NCBI GenBank assembly: GCA_002692725.1
Contig: NZLU01000034.1
Location: 1 to 64,000, forward strand
From: Ponticaulis sp.
Lineage (GTDB): Bacteria > Pseudomonadota > Alphaproteobacteria > Caulobacterales > Hyphomonadaceae
Reading direction: 5' to 3'
DNA length: 64,000 nt
The stretch's first letter is position 1, and each line of letters starts with the position of its first letter. The notes beneath the pieces are model-generated. The model did no database searches. It saw nothing but the letters and a program-made list of their open reading frames with translations, and was not told the DNA's origin. Made by a program: the position numbers and the translations under genes. This document shows, in pieces, positions 54,763 through 63,029 of this stretch.

Positions 54763-54945
54763 AGGGTCTCCAAGCTGTTTGAACCCCCGACCCCTCTCAC
54801 AGCCAGCCGACAGGGATCAAGGCCTCAACGCAGGGATTGCTGATTGTTTAGGTATGTCTGCTCCTCCCACGGCCCTGCGCGCGACTCATTTGGATAGTTT
54901 GCTCGGTACGACTGCCAGCTAAAGCTGGCGCACCTGTGCCTTCGC

Positions 54946-55155
54946 CTAGTAGTGCGGCGGGGGCTGATGCGCGGGCGGGGCATCAGCCAGAGAGTCTTCT
55001 GCAGACGACACGCGATCTGTCAGGCGCGACAGCTCGCGCTCCAGCTTGTCGATGATCTTCCATTGCGCCGTGATCGCCGAGTTCAGATCCTCAATCGTCT
55101 GCTCCTGATGGGCGACGCGGATTTCGAGTTCATCGATGCGTGAGGTGTCTGTCAT
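54946..55155 (-). CDS. slyX: SlyX family protein
   Basis: A 69-residue coiled-coil protein beginning TDTSRIDELEIRVAHQEQTI, followed by EDLNSAITAQWKIIDKLERELSRL and a Pro/His-rich C-terminal tail ending PPHY, the typical SlyX signature. ATG 55153-55155 is chosen because it matches the family start. Function is unknown in most bacteria. Confidence 0.9.
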   Translation of the reverse strand: MTDTSRIDELEIRVAHQEQTIEDLNSAITAQWKIIDKLERELSRLTDRVSSAEDSLADAPPAHQPPPHY

Positions 55156-55318
55156 AAGAGGGAGATAGCTCTGCTGCAGACAGCGCGCAATGCCCGCTTC
55201 CGCCGGATACATAATATCTGCATACGGGCCTTTCGGGACGTGATACACTGGCGGCCTGATGAGGGCAGTGTGCCGCTCATCGACCGGAAGGCGATTGGCC
55301 TTCCTGAAGGGTTACCCC

Positions 55319-55462
55319 ATGGCCAAAGGCCAGAAACGCACCAGCAAAGAAGCCCGCAAACCCAAAGCGGAACACAATCAGAAGCAAAAGACCAATATGT
55401 CCAATCCGAGTTTGAAAACCGGTGTTGTGAACGGCCTGGAGCATATGAAAAAGAAAAGCTGA
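55319..55462 (+). CDS. Small basic conserved protein (47 residues)
   Basis: The start ATG 55319 (GAAGGG upstream) gives MAKGQKRTSKEARKPKAEHN and a lysine-rich chain ending EHMKKKS. A similar small MAKGQ-type basic protein is familiar in many alphaproteobacteria. The composition suggests nucleic acid or ribosome association, but this is a guess. Confidence 0.6.
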   Translation: MAKGQKRTSKEARKPKAEHNQKQKTNMSNPSLKTGVVNGLEHMKKKS

Positions 55463-55617
55463 GGTTTTTGAGTGTTTGATCTCACGCGAGTTCGCGGCGC
55501 TCAACGCTCCGGCGGGGCAGGCTGACCGCTCGTCGCCCGGTCGGGCTCTTGGGGGGATTTGATTTTGCTCGGACGTGTGTCTCGCAAGCTCGACCGTCTT
55601 GCAATCATCTTCATTTT

Positions 55618-55666
55618 GATCGCCCGCTTCGGCTTCGCCTTCGCGATGGATCGCGCTCAGGGCTGC
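55618..55666. repeat. Palindromic dispersed repeat, copy B
   Basis: 49 bases beginning GATCGCCCGC and ending CAGGGCTGC; 43 match the copy at 29245-29293. It folds as a hairpin (ATCGC...GCGAT outer, GGC-TTC-GCC inner). Confidence 0.7.
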
Positions 55667-55701
55667 TCGCATTCCTCGACCGGCAGTGTTGGGTGCTCAG
55701 C

Positions 55702-55723
55702 ACAAGTGACCGCGCAGGCGCAG
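55702..55723. repeat. Dispersed repeat, partial copy E
   Basis: 22 bases from ACAAGTGACC to AGGCGCAG. The reverse complement of 60452-60473 inside thiC differs from it at one base (T/C at position 6). Confidence 0.6.
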
Positions 55724-55853
55724 GGCAAGCGAGGCAACGAGCGACAAGCCCGAGCAAGCCCCAACACACTTATCGCCACAGAGGGGGCTCTGTCGCGCGG
55801 GGGAGTGATGTGAGGTGGAGTTGGGGGGAAGTGTTCTGAGTCGAGGGGGCAAT

Positions 55854-56492
55854 CTAACCGAACATACCTGCGAAGGCAGGTATCCATGCCTGAGACGTTC
55901 CACCCGGCATCTTTCCAGCGCTCTGGCATGGATCCCAAACTAAATTTGGGATCAGCGGAGACATGTAGGGTGGGCCTCGGCCCACCGGGACAGGTTTTGG
56001 TGGGCCAAGGCCCACCCTACGAGTTTGGATGGCCGAGGCGCGTCTAATCTGGGCATGACGCGGGCGGCGCTGCCACGGGGTTGTGAGGCAATGCACGCAG
56101 AGCATCATGCAGGCGAGCGCGCTCGCCAGCGCCTCAGCGCGTTCAAAGGTTTCTATGGTGGCTTCAAGCCGCTCGATCAGCTCCGCCGGGGAGATGGGCT
56201 CCGTTTGCGTGTGGGAGGCAGCAGGGGCCAGCTCTCCGGGCTTTGAGCGCAGGGCACTCGCCTCGTTGAGGCACCCGGCGGCTTTGAGCTGAGCCGCCGC
56301 GCGATTGCGGATGAAGGTATGCACCATGCCATGGGCAGAGTGGACCATTGCGGCAATGTCGGCCCGCACGCTTGTTTTATCCGCCTGATGGAGCCGCAAA
56401 AGATAGGCCATCAACCGCACCAAAAACAGCCCGATCGCGTGGGTCCTGCCGGGCAGAGTGTGAGGCATGTCAGAGGCAGGCGCGGGGATCAT
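55854..56492 (-). CDS. Hypothetical protein, C-terminus built from intergenic repeats
   Basis: A 212-residue reading from ATG 56490-56492. The first ~145 residues look like a helical soluble protein (AYLLRLHQADKTSVRADIAAM; LIERLEATIETFERAEALAS) and could be a real gene. The last ~65 residues (to PAFAGMFG) are translated palindromic repeats, typical intergenic sequence. So either the gene has been extended or truncated by repeat insertion, or the reading is spurious. No family is recognised. Confidence 0.4.
   Translation of the reverse strand: MIPAPASDMPHTLPGRTHAIGLFLVRLMAYLLRLHQADKTSVRADIAAMVHSAHGMVHTFIRNRAAAQLKAAGCLNEASALRSKPGELAPAASHTQTEPISPAELIERLEATIETFERAEALASALACMMLCVHCLTTPWQRRPRHAQIRRASAIQTRRVGLGPPKPVPVGRGPPYMSPLIPNLVWDPCQSAGKMPGGTSQAWIPAFAGMFG
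55870..55950. repeat. Short intergenic hairpins
   Basis: ATACCTGC-GAAG-GCAGGTAT and GATCCCAAA-CTAAA-TTTGGGATC are two perfect hairpins within 80 bases. They are the kind of dispersed palindromes common between genes in alphaproteobacteria. Confidence 0.55.
55965..56020. repeat. 22-base inverted repeat, 12-base loop
   Basis: The left arm starts GTAGGGTGGGCC and the right arm ends GGCCCACCCTAC, 22 bases each with one mismatch, arms 55965-55986 and 55999-56020. A widespread kind of dispersed palindrome. Confidence 0.75.
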
Positions 56493-56560
56493 CCGCCGAG
56501 TTTAGGGTCGGCGGTGGTGGGGTGGGATAAGTTTTGTGGTGGTTGTTTCGAAACGCGCCT

Positions 56561-56649
56561 CCCTCTCCTTTGAGGAGAGGGACCGAGGGTGAGGTGACAG
56601 GGCGATGTAGTTCTACCTCACCCCTGCCCCTCTCCTGCTAGGAGAGGGG
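56561..56649. repeat. Compound palindromic element (CCCTCTCC type)
   Basis: Three nested hairpins: CCCTCTCCT-TTGA-GGAGAGGG (one-base slip), GGGTGAGGT...ACCTCACCC, and CCCCTCTCCT-GCT-AGGAGAGGGG. Dispersed repeats of this look are common in alphaproteobacterial genomes. Confidence 0.7.
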
Positions 56650-56682
56650 TTTAGACACGCAAAAACAATTTAAATTTCTGGG

Positions 56683-56729
56683 TCCCGGACTTGCAGCGCA
56701 TCATTCCATGCTGCGCTGCTGGTCCGGGA
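56683..56729. repeat. Palindromic element (TCCCGGAC type)
   Basis: Outer arms TCCCGGAC / GTCCGGGA with inner GCAGCGCA / TGCGCTGC arms. Likely a second dispersed repeat family. Confidence 0.6.
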
Positions 56730-56910
56730 TGACAATGTAGGGTGACATTGAGAGCGCGTCTTGCGCGCCCGAAATGCACCAGAGAAAACCGCGCGAAGCG
56801 ACCGCTTTGAAGAACGGGTCTTTCTGGAGCACTTCGTGCCTCAGTACGTCCTACGGTGAAATGGAGTTTCGCGAACAAGCGATTTTGCCCCAATACCCCC
56901 TCCGACTCCC

Positions 56911-56966
56911 CGTTACCTCGATACCTCGATACCGTGATACGTCGTTACCACGATACCCCGTTACCC
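56911..56966. repeat. Seven-copy 8-base tandem repeat
   Basis: Seven adjacent units of 8 bases follow the pattern CG(T/A)TACCN with one degenerate unit (TGATACGT). Adjacent to the start of the AT-richer cassette. Could be a minisatellite or a protein-binding array. Confidence 0.7.
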
Positions 56967-57085
56967 GGGTTTCTCTGAAATCCATTTAAAATCCAATCAC
57001 TTGATGCGATTGCGTTGCGCATAAATGTCATAAAGAAATCGAAGTTTCCATAAATAAGTCAACTCAACATTCGAGTTAGACATAT

Positions 57086-57247
57086 ATGAGGCGTTCTTGG
57101 GCTCAGATAGCAGAACTTGGCATTCGACTTTTTGAAAAAATTGTGAGAGATTTAGCCATCGCTGAAGCAACACGCTTAGCCGAAGTTCCAATCTCGGCCG
57201 TATGGTGTGGTCCCTCAATTAACGGGGTGATGGGACTAGTGACGTAG
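57086..57247 (+). CDS. Possible 53-residue protein at the head of the AT-rich cassette
   Basis: ATG 57086 opens MRRSWAQIAELGIRLFEKIV and continues to a TAG at 57245-57247. It is helical with an HTH-like stretch ATRLAEVPISAVWCG. No ribosome site is clear. It is on the same strand and just upstream of the next two genes and could be a small regulator. Support is weak. Confidence 0.3.
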   Translation: MRRSWAQIAELGIRLFEKIVRDLAIAEATRLAEVPISAVWCGPSINGVMGLVT

Positions 57248-57251
57248 CGAA

Positions 57252-57276
57252 GGGTCCGGCTTCCAAAACCGGACCC
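57252..57276. promoter_or_regulatory. Inverted repeat upstream of the 202-residue gene
   Basis: Arms GGGTCCGG and CCGGACCC with a nine-base loop lie 10 bases before ATG 57286. Either an operator or a hairpin over the ribosome site. No ribosome site is apparent. Confidence 0.5.
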
Positions 57277-57285
57277 GATAATACT

Positions 57286-57894
57286 ATGGAGAAGAATTTG
57301 GCGAGTCGTACTCAAAATGAAATTCTCAAGCGGCAATTGGCCGTTCGAGCAAAGTTGTGGCCTGAGCTCAAACCGGAAGAGCTCTGGACAATAAACAACG
57401 ACGGATGGGTGTCTACGCCGCGGCTAATGCCTTTGATGATGAATATTATGGATGACCTATCAGGCAAAGGTTTCCCCGTAGGACGTACTTATCTCGAAAT
57501 GTGGTGCAGGCTTCGCGACGAACAATTTCTGACACTCAACCGGCCTGAAGAAATGGCATTCCATGCTGGCTTCGAAGGGCAGCGCGCCTTGAGGACGTGG
57601 AAAGATAGAGTACAGCGGTTAGCTAACTTAGGCTTCATCGGATTGAAGCCCGGCCCGTTGGGGGATTTATCATATGCGGTATTTTATAACCCGTACCACG
57701 TTGTAAAGCGGGCTTATCTTGCCGGCTTGATCCAAGAGAGAAAGTGGCAAGCGATTGTTGTTCGCGCGAACGAAATCGGCGCATTTGATCTTGATGACTT
57801 GGACGACAATGGCGATCTCGTACTCGAAGAAGAACCCAAGAAAGAGCCGGCTAAGAGGAAAGTGCGGGCTCGGAGGGCGAAGGCAACAAGTTGA
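57286..57894 (+). CDS. Hypothetical cassette protein, possible winged-helix DNA-binding
   Basis: A 202-residue soluble protein. The core reads VSTPRLMPLMMNIMDDLSGKG, then GRTYLEMWCRLRDEQFLTL, AFHAGFEGQRALRTWKDRVQRLANLGFIGLKPG and VFYNPYHVVKRAYLAGLI. The pattern of two helical pairs followed by a beta hairpin resembles a winged-helix domain. The C-terminus is acidic then very basic (DDLDDNGDLVLEEEPKKE; KRKVRARRAKATS). I do not recognise the family. AT-rich codon use sets it and the next gene apart. It is 64 bases upstream of the Abi_C-like gene and may be its partner or regulator. Confidence 0.65.
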   Translation: MEKNLASRTQNEILKRQLAVRAKLWPELKPEELWTINNDGWVSTPRLMPLMMNIMDDLSGKGFPVGRTYLEMWCRLRDEQFLTLNRPEEMAFHAGFEGQRALRTWKDRVQRLANLGFIGLKPGPLGDLSYAVFYNPYHVVKRAYLAGLIQERKWQAIVVRANEIGAFDLDDLDDNGDLVLEEEPKKEPAKRKVRARRAKATS

Positions 57895-57958
57895 GTAGTT
57901 TTTATGTACTCAATCCATTAGTTCATTCAAACTGAGCAGGCATTTTCGGAGTTGAAAC

Positions 57959-58783
57959 ATGGAAAATGTGGCCGAGAACTCAATGCCAAAAATCCTGGGC
58001 CGAAAGAATCGGCTTCCTTCGCATCAGCGAGCAATCTTTGATCAGATTTTTCATTCTGGCGGAGGTTATGTCTTGGATTTTGTCGATCGGACAATGGCGG
58101 AATGGTTCGACGAAACCTTTGATCTCAATATCTTTCAAGAGCGATTTCAGGTTGAAGGTAGTAGCAAAGGCAAAACACTCAGGGGTTTCGTAGCAGTTGC
58201 AGAGCCTAGATTGGTCGCTCGCGTCTTGAGAGCGCTTTGGGCTTATCGTTGCTCGCTGCCTGACTACGTTGAAAAGGATACTGATGAGGAGCGAAAACTC
58301 GAGAGTTGGTTAATCCAGTTCACAGACGAGCTTGAAAAATCGTCAGCTTTGCAAATGGAAGATGCGCTTAGGGATTTTTCTAGCGATACAACACTACCAA
58401 AACTGCGGGCCTCTATTGCGAATGACCTTATAGCCGAGAACCCGGACGTCGCGATTGATCGTATTCATACCTATTGTGTGAAGCGGTTCAGAACTCTGCT
58501 CGAAGAACATGGACAACAATTCGTGCGAACAACCCCACTGCATTCGATCTTTGGCGCGTATGGGAAGATACTCAAAGAAGAAGGTGAGGTCAGCGATTAT
58601 GCGCTTCCAACTTTAAGGGTTCAGCATCGCTTGTTCGAAGCGCTAAATGCAGCGAGAAACGAGAGGTCACTTGCTCACGACAATGAGCTTCTGAGCGTCT
58701 CAGAAGCTCAATTTATAGCGGAAAGTGTTATGGCTGCTTTAGCGTTTGTCGAGCGGATCGAAGCCGGTAGGCAAAGCCCTTAA
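57959..58783 (+). CDS. Abi_C / HEPN-like putative abortive-infection protein
   Basis: A 274-residue soluble protein from ATG 57959 (GGAG seven bases upstream). The N-terminal ~200 residues are helical, with a wing-like segment near 60-100. The C-terminal part matches the abortive infection C-terminal (Abi_C) pattern: HRLFEALNAARNERSLAHDN then LLSVSEAQFIAESVMAALAFVE. R233-N234...H240 fits the HEPN nuclease motif R-x4-6-H. Such proteins are predicted RNases that stop growth during phage infection. The AT-rich composition and the repeat-rich flank suggest horizontal transfer. Homology is by pattern, not by search. Confidence 0.68.
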   Translation: MENVAENSMPKILGRKNRLPSHQRAIFDQIFHSGGGYVLDFVDRTMAEWFDETFDLNIFQERFQVEGSSKGKTLRGFVAVAEPRLVARVLRALWAYRCSLPDYVEKDTDEERKLESWLIQFTDELEKSSALQMEDALRDFSSDTTLPKLRASIANDLIAENPDVAIDRIHTYCVKRFRTLLEEHGQQFVRTTPLHSIFGAYGKILKEEGEVSDYALPTLRVQHRLFEALNAARNERSLAHDNELLSVSEAQFIAESVMAALAFVERIEAGRQSP

Positions 58784-58811
58784 CGGTTGTTTCCTTAAAT
58801 GCGCAGCAATC

Positions 58812-60893
<2,082 letters not shown>

Positions 60894-60937
60894 TCAAATA
60901 GAGGAGACCCGGGGTGCGCGAGCGGTGTCTTCGTTTT

Positions 60938-61028
60938 CCGTCCCTACGCCGGTATTCCCGGATCAGGTTCAAAGGGTGCTGAAGTCTGCGTAACCTCATC
61001 TCAGCCGGTGCACCGGCGCCCCTCGGAT
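60938..61028 (-). ncRNA. TPP riboswitch (THI element) upstream of thiC
   Basis: On the minus strand the conserved blocks occur in order: GAGGGGCGCCGG, GGCTGAGATGA, ACCCTTTGAACCTGATC, CGGGAATACCGGCGTAGGGA. It ends 57 bases before the thiC start, so it likely hides the ribosome site when thiamine pyrophosphate is bound. No intrinsic terminator lies in the short gap, arguing for translational control. Confidence 0.95.
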
Positions 61029-61107
61029 AGCGTGAAGACTAGAGGAGTTGTCGGGCGATGGGAAGGGGCATTGTTTTTGTCAGACCTGCCTTGGACGGCC
61101 CGGTCCT

Positions 61108-61980
61108 CTACTGGAATTGGTAGGCGATGCGAGTGCTGAACTTGCTATCCACGCGGGTACCCTGATCGTCTTCGGCTGCATAGAAACGCGCATAGCTTTT
61201 CATGCTTTCGCAGGCCGTGTGATCCAAGATTGACCAGCCGCTCGTGCGCGTAATGCGGCAGTCCTCCACCCGCCCGCTTGTGCCGACAATCACGGTCAGG
61301 CCGACAGTGCCTTCCCAGCCGAGCCTGCGAGCGATCTCAGGATAGGCTTCGGCAACTTGCGTGGCCCAGCGGATTTGATTGCGGGGGCGGGCGGTTAATG
61401 TGGGGAGTGGCGGCTCGGTGGTGGCTGGCTGTGTCTCTGTCAGAACTTCAAATCGTTCCAGCGTGAGCGTCAAATCGTTTGAGTTAGAGGCCGCCCGCTT
61501 GTTACTGGCCAGTTCCAGCGTGAGGCCGTCATCTACAGGATAGTACCATTTTGCTTCATATTCCGGAGGGATATCATCTTCGCTGATGCGCCATCCGCGC
61601 AGTGCTGAGCACGCATTGAGTTGGTCTTTCAGCGACTGATAGGCGGCTTTAGCCGCTGACATACTTCCCCGTTCAGCGCCATTGACCGGAAGCTGACACG
61701 ATAAACTGGTCCACCTTCCTGTGCCTTCAGGGTAGGTTTCCTGCCTTCTGTAGAGACCGCAAGGTTCATTGCTGTAGGTTTCTAGCGCGGCTCCGGAGCG
61801 ATAGTTTCCGCTGTCGCTCGTTTCGAAATCAGGGTCGAGAGAGACGAAGGGCGCGTCGGCTTTTCCTTCAATTACCCACCATTCAATTTCGTCGCAGATA
61901 TTGGCCTCAGCATTAGTCATGGCGAACGTGCCCAGGGTTGCCGAGATGCAGCCTGCGGTCAGTTTCTTCAACAATTTCAA
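61108..61980 (-). CDS. TonB C-terminal domain protein
   Basis: A 290-residue secreted protein, signal peptide KLTAGCISATLGTFAMTNAEA. The N-terminal ~190 residues have several cysteines (CDEIEWW, PCGLYRR, SCQLPV, ACSALRGW) and no clear family. Residues ~210-290 are a TonB C-terminal domain: YPEIARRLGWEGTVGLTVIV, TSGRVEDCRITRTSGWSILD and ACESMKSYARF. It lacks the membrane anchor and Pro-rich spacer of real TonB, so it may be a periplasmic variant. ATG 61978-61980. Confidence 0.8.
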   Translation of the reverse strand: MKLLKKLTAGCISATLGTFAMTNAEANICDEIEWWVIEGKADAPFVSLDPDFETSDSGNYRSGAALETYSNEPCGLYRRQETYPEGTGRWTSLSCQLPVNGAERGSMSAAKAAYQSLKDQLNACSALRGWRISEDDIPPEYEAKWYYPVDDGLTLELASNKRAASNSNDLTLTLERFEVLTETQPATTEPPLPTLTARPRNQIRWATQVAEAYPEIARRLGWEGTVGLTVIVGTSGRVEDCRITRTSGWSILDHTACESMKSYARFYAAEDDQGTRVDSKFSTRIAYQFQ

Positions 61981-62065
61981 ATCCCCTTGTCTGGGGCGCA
62001 GGATAAAATCCGTGCTTGCAGATATTCAAGAGCTGAGCTGCATAAAGTGATGCTGATGTTAAAAA

Positions 62066-62082
62066 TAAGCCAAATGGCTAAG
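62066..62082. promoter_or_regulatory. ArsR-type operator copy 1
   Basis: TAAGCCAAATGGCTAAG, a near-palindrome, 55 bases before the ArsR start. It matches the second copy at 15 of 17 bases. A self-binding site for the downstream regulator is likely. Confidence 0.6.
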
Positions 62083-62086
62083 TGTT

Positions 62087-62112
62087 TTGACTCTCCTGTC
62101 TTTGCGTAATAC
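62087..62112 (+). promoter_or_regulatory. Candidate promoter of the ArsR/SRPBCC operon
   Basis: TTGACT (62087-62092) and TAATAC (62107-62112) lie between the two operator copies, with a short 14-base spacing. A TSS about seven bases downstream would fall at the ATG itself. Confidence 0.4.
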
Positions 62113-62129
62113 TAAGCCATATGGCTAAC
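62113..62129. promoter_or_regulatory. ArsR-type operator copy 2, over the start codon
   Basis: TAAGCCATATGGCTAAC contains the perfect palindrome AGCCATATGGCT, whose centre is the ATG start of the ArsR gene at 62121. Confidence 0.6.
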
Positions 62130-62468
62130 TTAAATGCGGCTGGTCCGACGAGAATTGATCTTGGGTTTCACGCGCTGGCGGATGCAACACGCCGGGCGGT
62201 GATCCAGAAACTCCATGAGGGAGAAGCGGCGGCAACAGAGCTCGCCGAACCTTTCGACATGGCGCTGCCAAGCTTCATGAAGCATCTGAAAGTGCTCGAG
62301 GCGGGCGGCTTGATCAGCACACGGAAAGAGGGGCGCAAGCGGATGTGCCGATTGGAACGAGAACAACTGGCCCGACTGTCGGGCTGGATCAATGCGTATG
62401 AAGCGGGGTGGCGAAACCGGCTCAACCGGATGGAGGCCATGTTTGAGGATAAAGGGGACAAGACATGA
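62121..62468 (+). CDS. ArsR-family winged-helix regulator
   Basis: A 115-residue repressor with the ArsR fold: FHALADATRRAVIQKLHEGE, ATELAEPFDMALPSFMKHLKVLEAGGLISTRKEG. It lacks the CxC metal site of metal-sensing ArsR proteins. The subgroup paired with AHSA1/SRPBCC genes is common. The start ATG 62121 sits at the centre of a palindrome and has no ribosome site, so the message may be leaderless. It overlaps the next gene by ATGA. Confidence 0.9.
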   Translation: MANLNAAGPTRIDLGFHALADATRRAVIQKLHEGEAAATELAEPFDMALPSFMKHLKVLEAGGLISTRKEGRKRMCRLEREQLARLSGWINAYEAGWRNRLNRMEAMFEDKGDKT

Positions 62469-62923
62469 CAGACAAGATGCTGCATCGGACGACGGTGCTG
62501 GAAAAATCATTCGCGGTTTCAGCGGCGGAGGTGTTCGCTGTCTGGGCAGAGGTGGAGAAGCGGTCGCTCTGGAATACGCCATCAGATGATGTGGTGATCA
62601 AATACACCGAGGATGACTTTTCCGTGGGTGGGAAGGATGTGTCGCTCTGTCTGGTGGGCGACCAGATCATGGCCGAAGTCGTGGGCATCTATCATGACAT
62701 CGTGCCGGATGAACGGATCATCTATACAGAGATCATTAAGACCGGAGAGGGATTTGTGCTGGGCATCAGTCAGGTGTCTGTGGACATTTCTGCGTCGAAC
62801 ACCGGCACCAGCATGGTGGTGACGTTGCAGACCGTCGCAACAGCAGGCGCGGACGTGCTGGATGAGGTTGCAGCGGGCTGGACGGCGAGCATGGCGAAGA
62901 TGGAAGCGGTTCTGGCGGGGTGA
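62465..62923 (+). CDS. SRPBCC / AHSA1 domain protein
   Basis: A 152-residue START-like protein coupled to the ArsR gene by ATGA (62465-62468). It begins TVLEKSFAVSAAEVFAVWAE, followed by KYTEDDFSVGGKDVSLCLVG, then YHDIVPDERIIYTEIIKT and the C-terminal helix DEVAAGWTASMAKMEAVLA. The fold binds a hydrophobic ligand; the pair may control or sense lipophilic compounds. Confidence 0.9.
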   Translation: MTDKMLHRTTVLEKSFAVSAAEVFAVWAEVEKRSLWNTPSDDVVIKYTEDDFSVGGKDVSLCLVGDQIMAEVVGIYHDIVPDERIIYTEIIKTGEGFVLGISQVSVDISASNTGTSMVVTLQTVATAGADVLDEVAAGWTASMAKMEAVLAG

Positions 62924-63029
62924 TACACACGCGCAGAAAATTCTCTCCAAACAGGTGCAACCATGGCGTCGGGCGCTTTCCGGAAATGCCGATTGCAGGG
63001 ATGATGCGAACACGATAGACACACGCGTC

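Larger units (their letters stand above)
55463..55853. other. Gene-poor tract with palindromic repeats
   Basis: No convincing gene is present here. Short open frames are low-complexity. The tract contains the palindromic element copy at 55618-55666 and a partial, opposite-oriented copy at 55702-55723 that matches the thiC insert at all but one of 22 bases. Confidence 0.6.
56493..57085. other. Gene-poor repeat-rich tract
   Basis: No plausible gene. It holds two palindromic elements (56561-56649 and 56683-56729) and a short tandem array (56911-56966). GC content drops from about 57000 onward toward the next cassette. Confidence 0.6.

Noticed and set aside
55559-55813. 84-codon plus-strand frame between slyX and the repeat tract
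   Set aside because: Entirely built on the palindromic repeat and its neighbour; the reading is low-complexity.
56911-56966. CRISPR-like array
   Set aside because: The repeats are 8 bases and directly adjacent with no spacers; no cas gene nearby.
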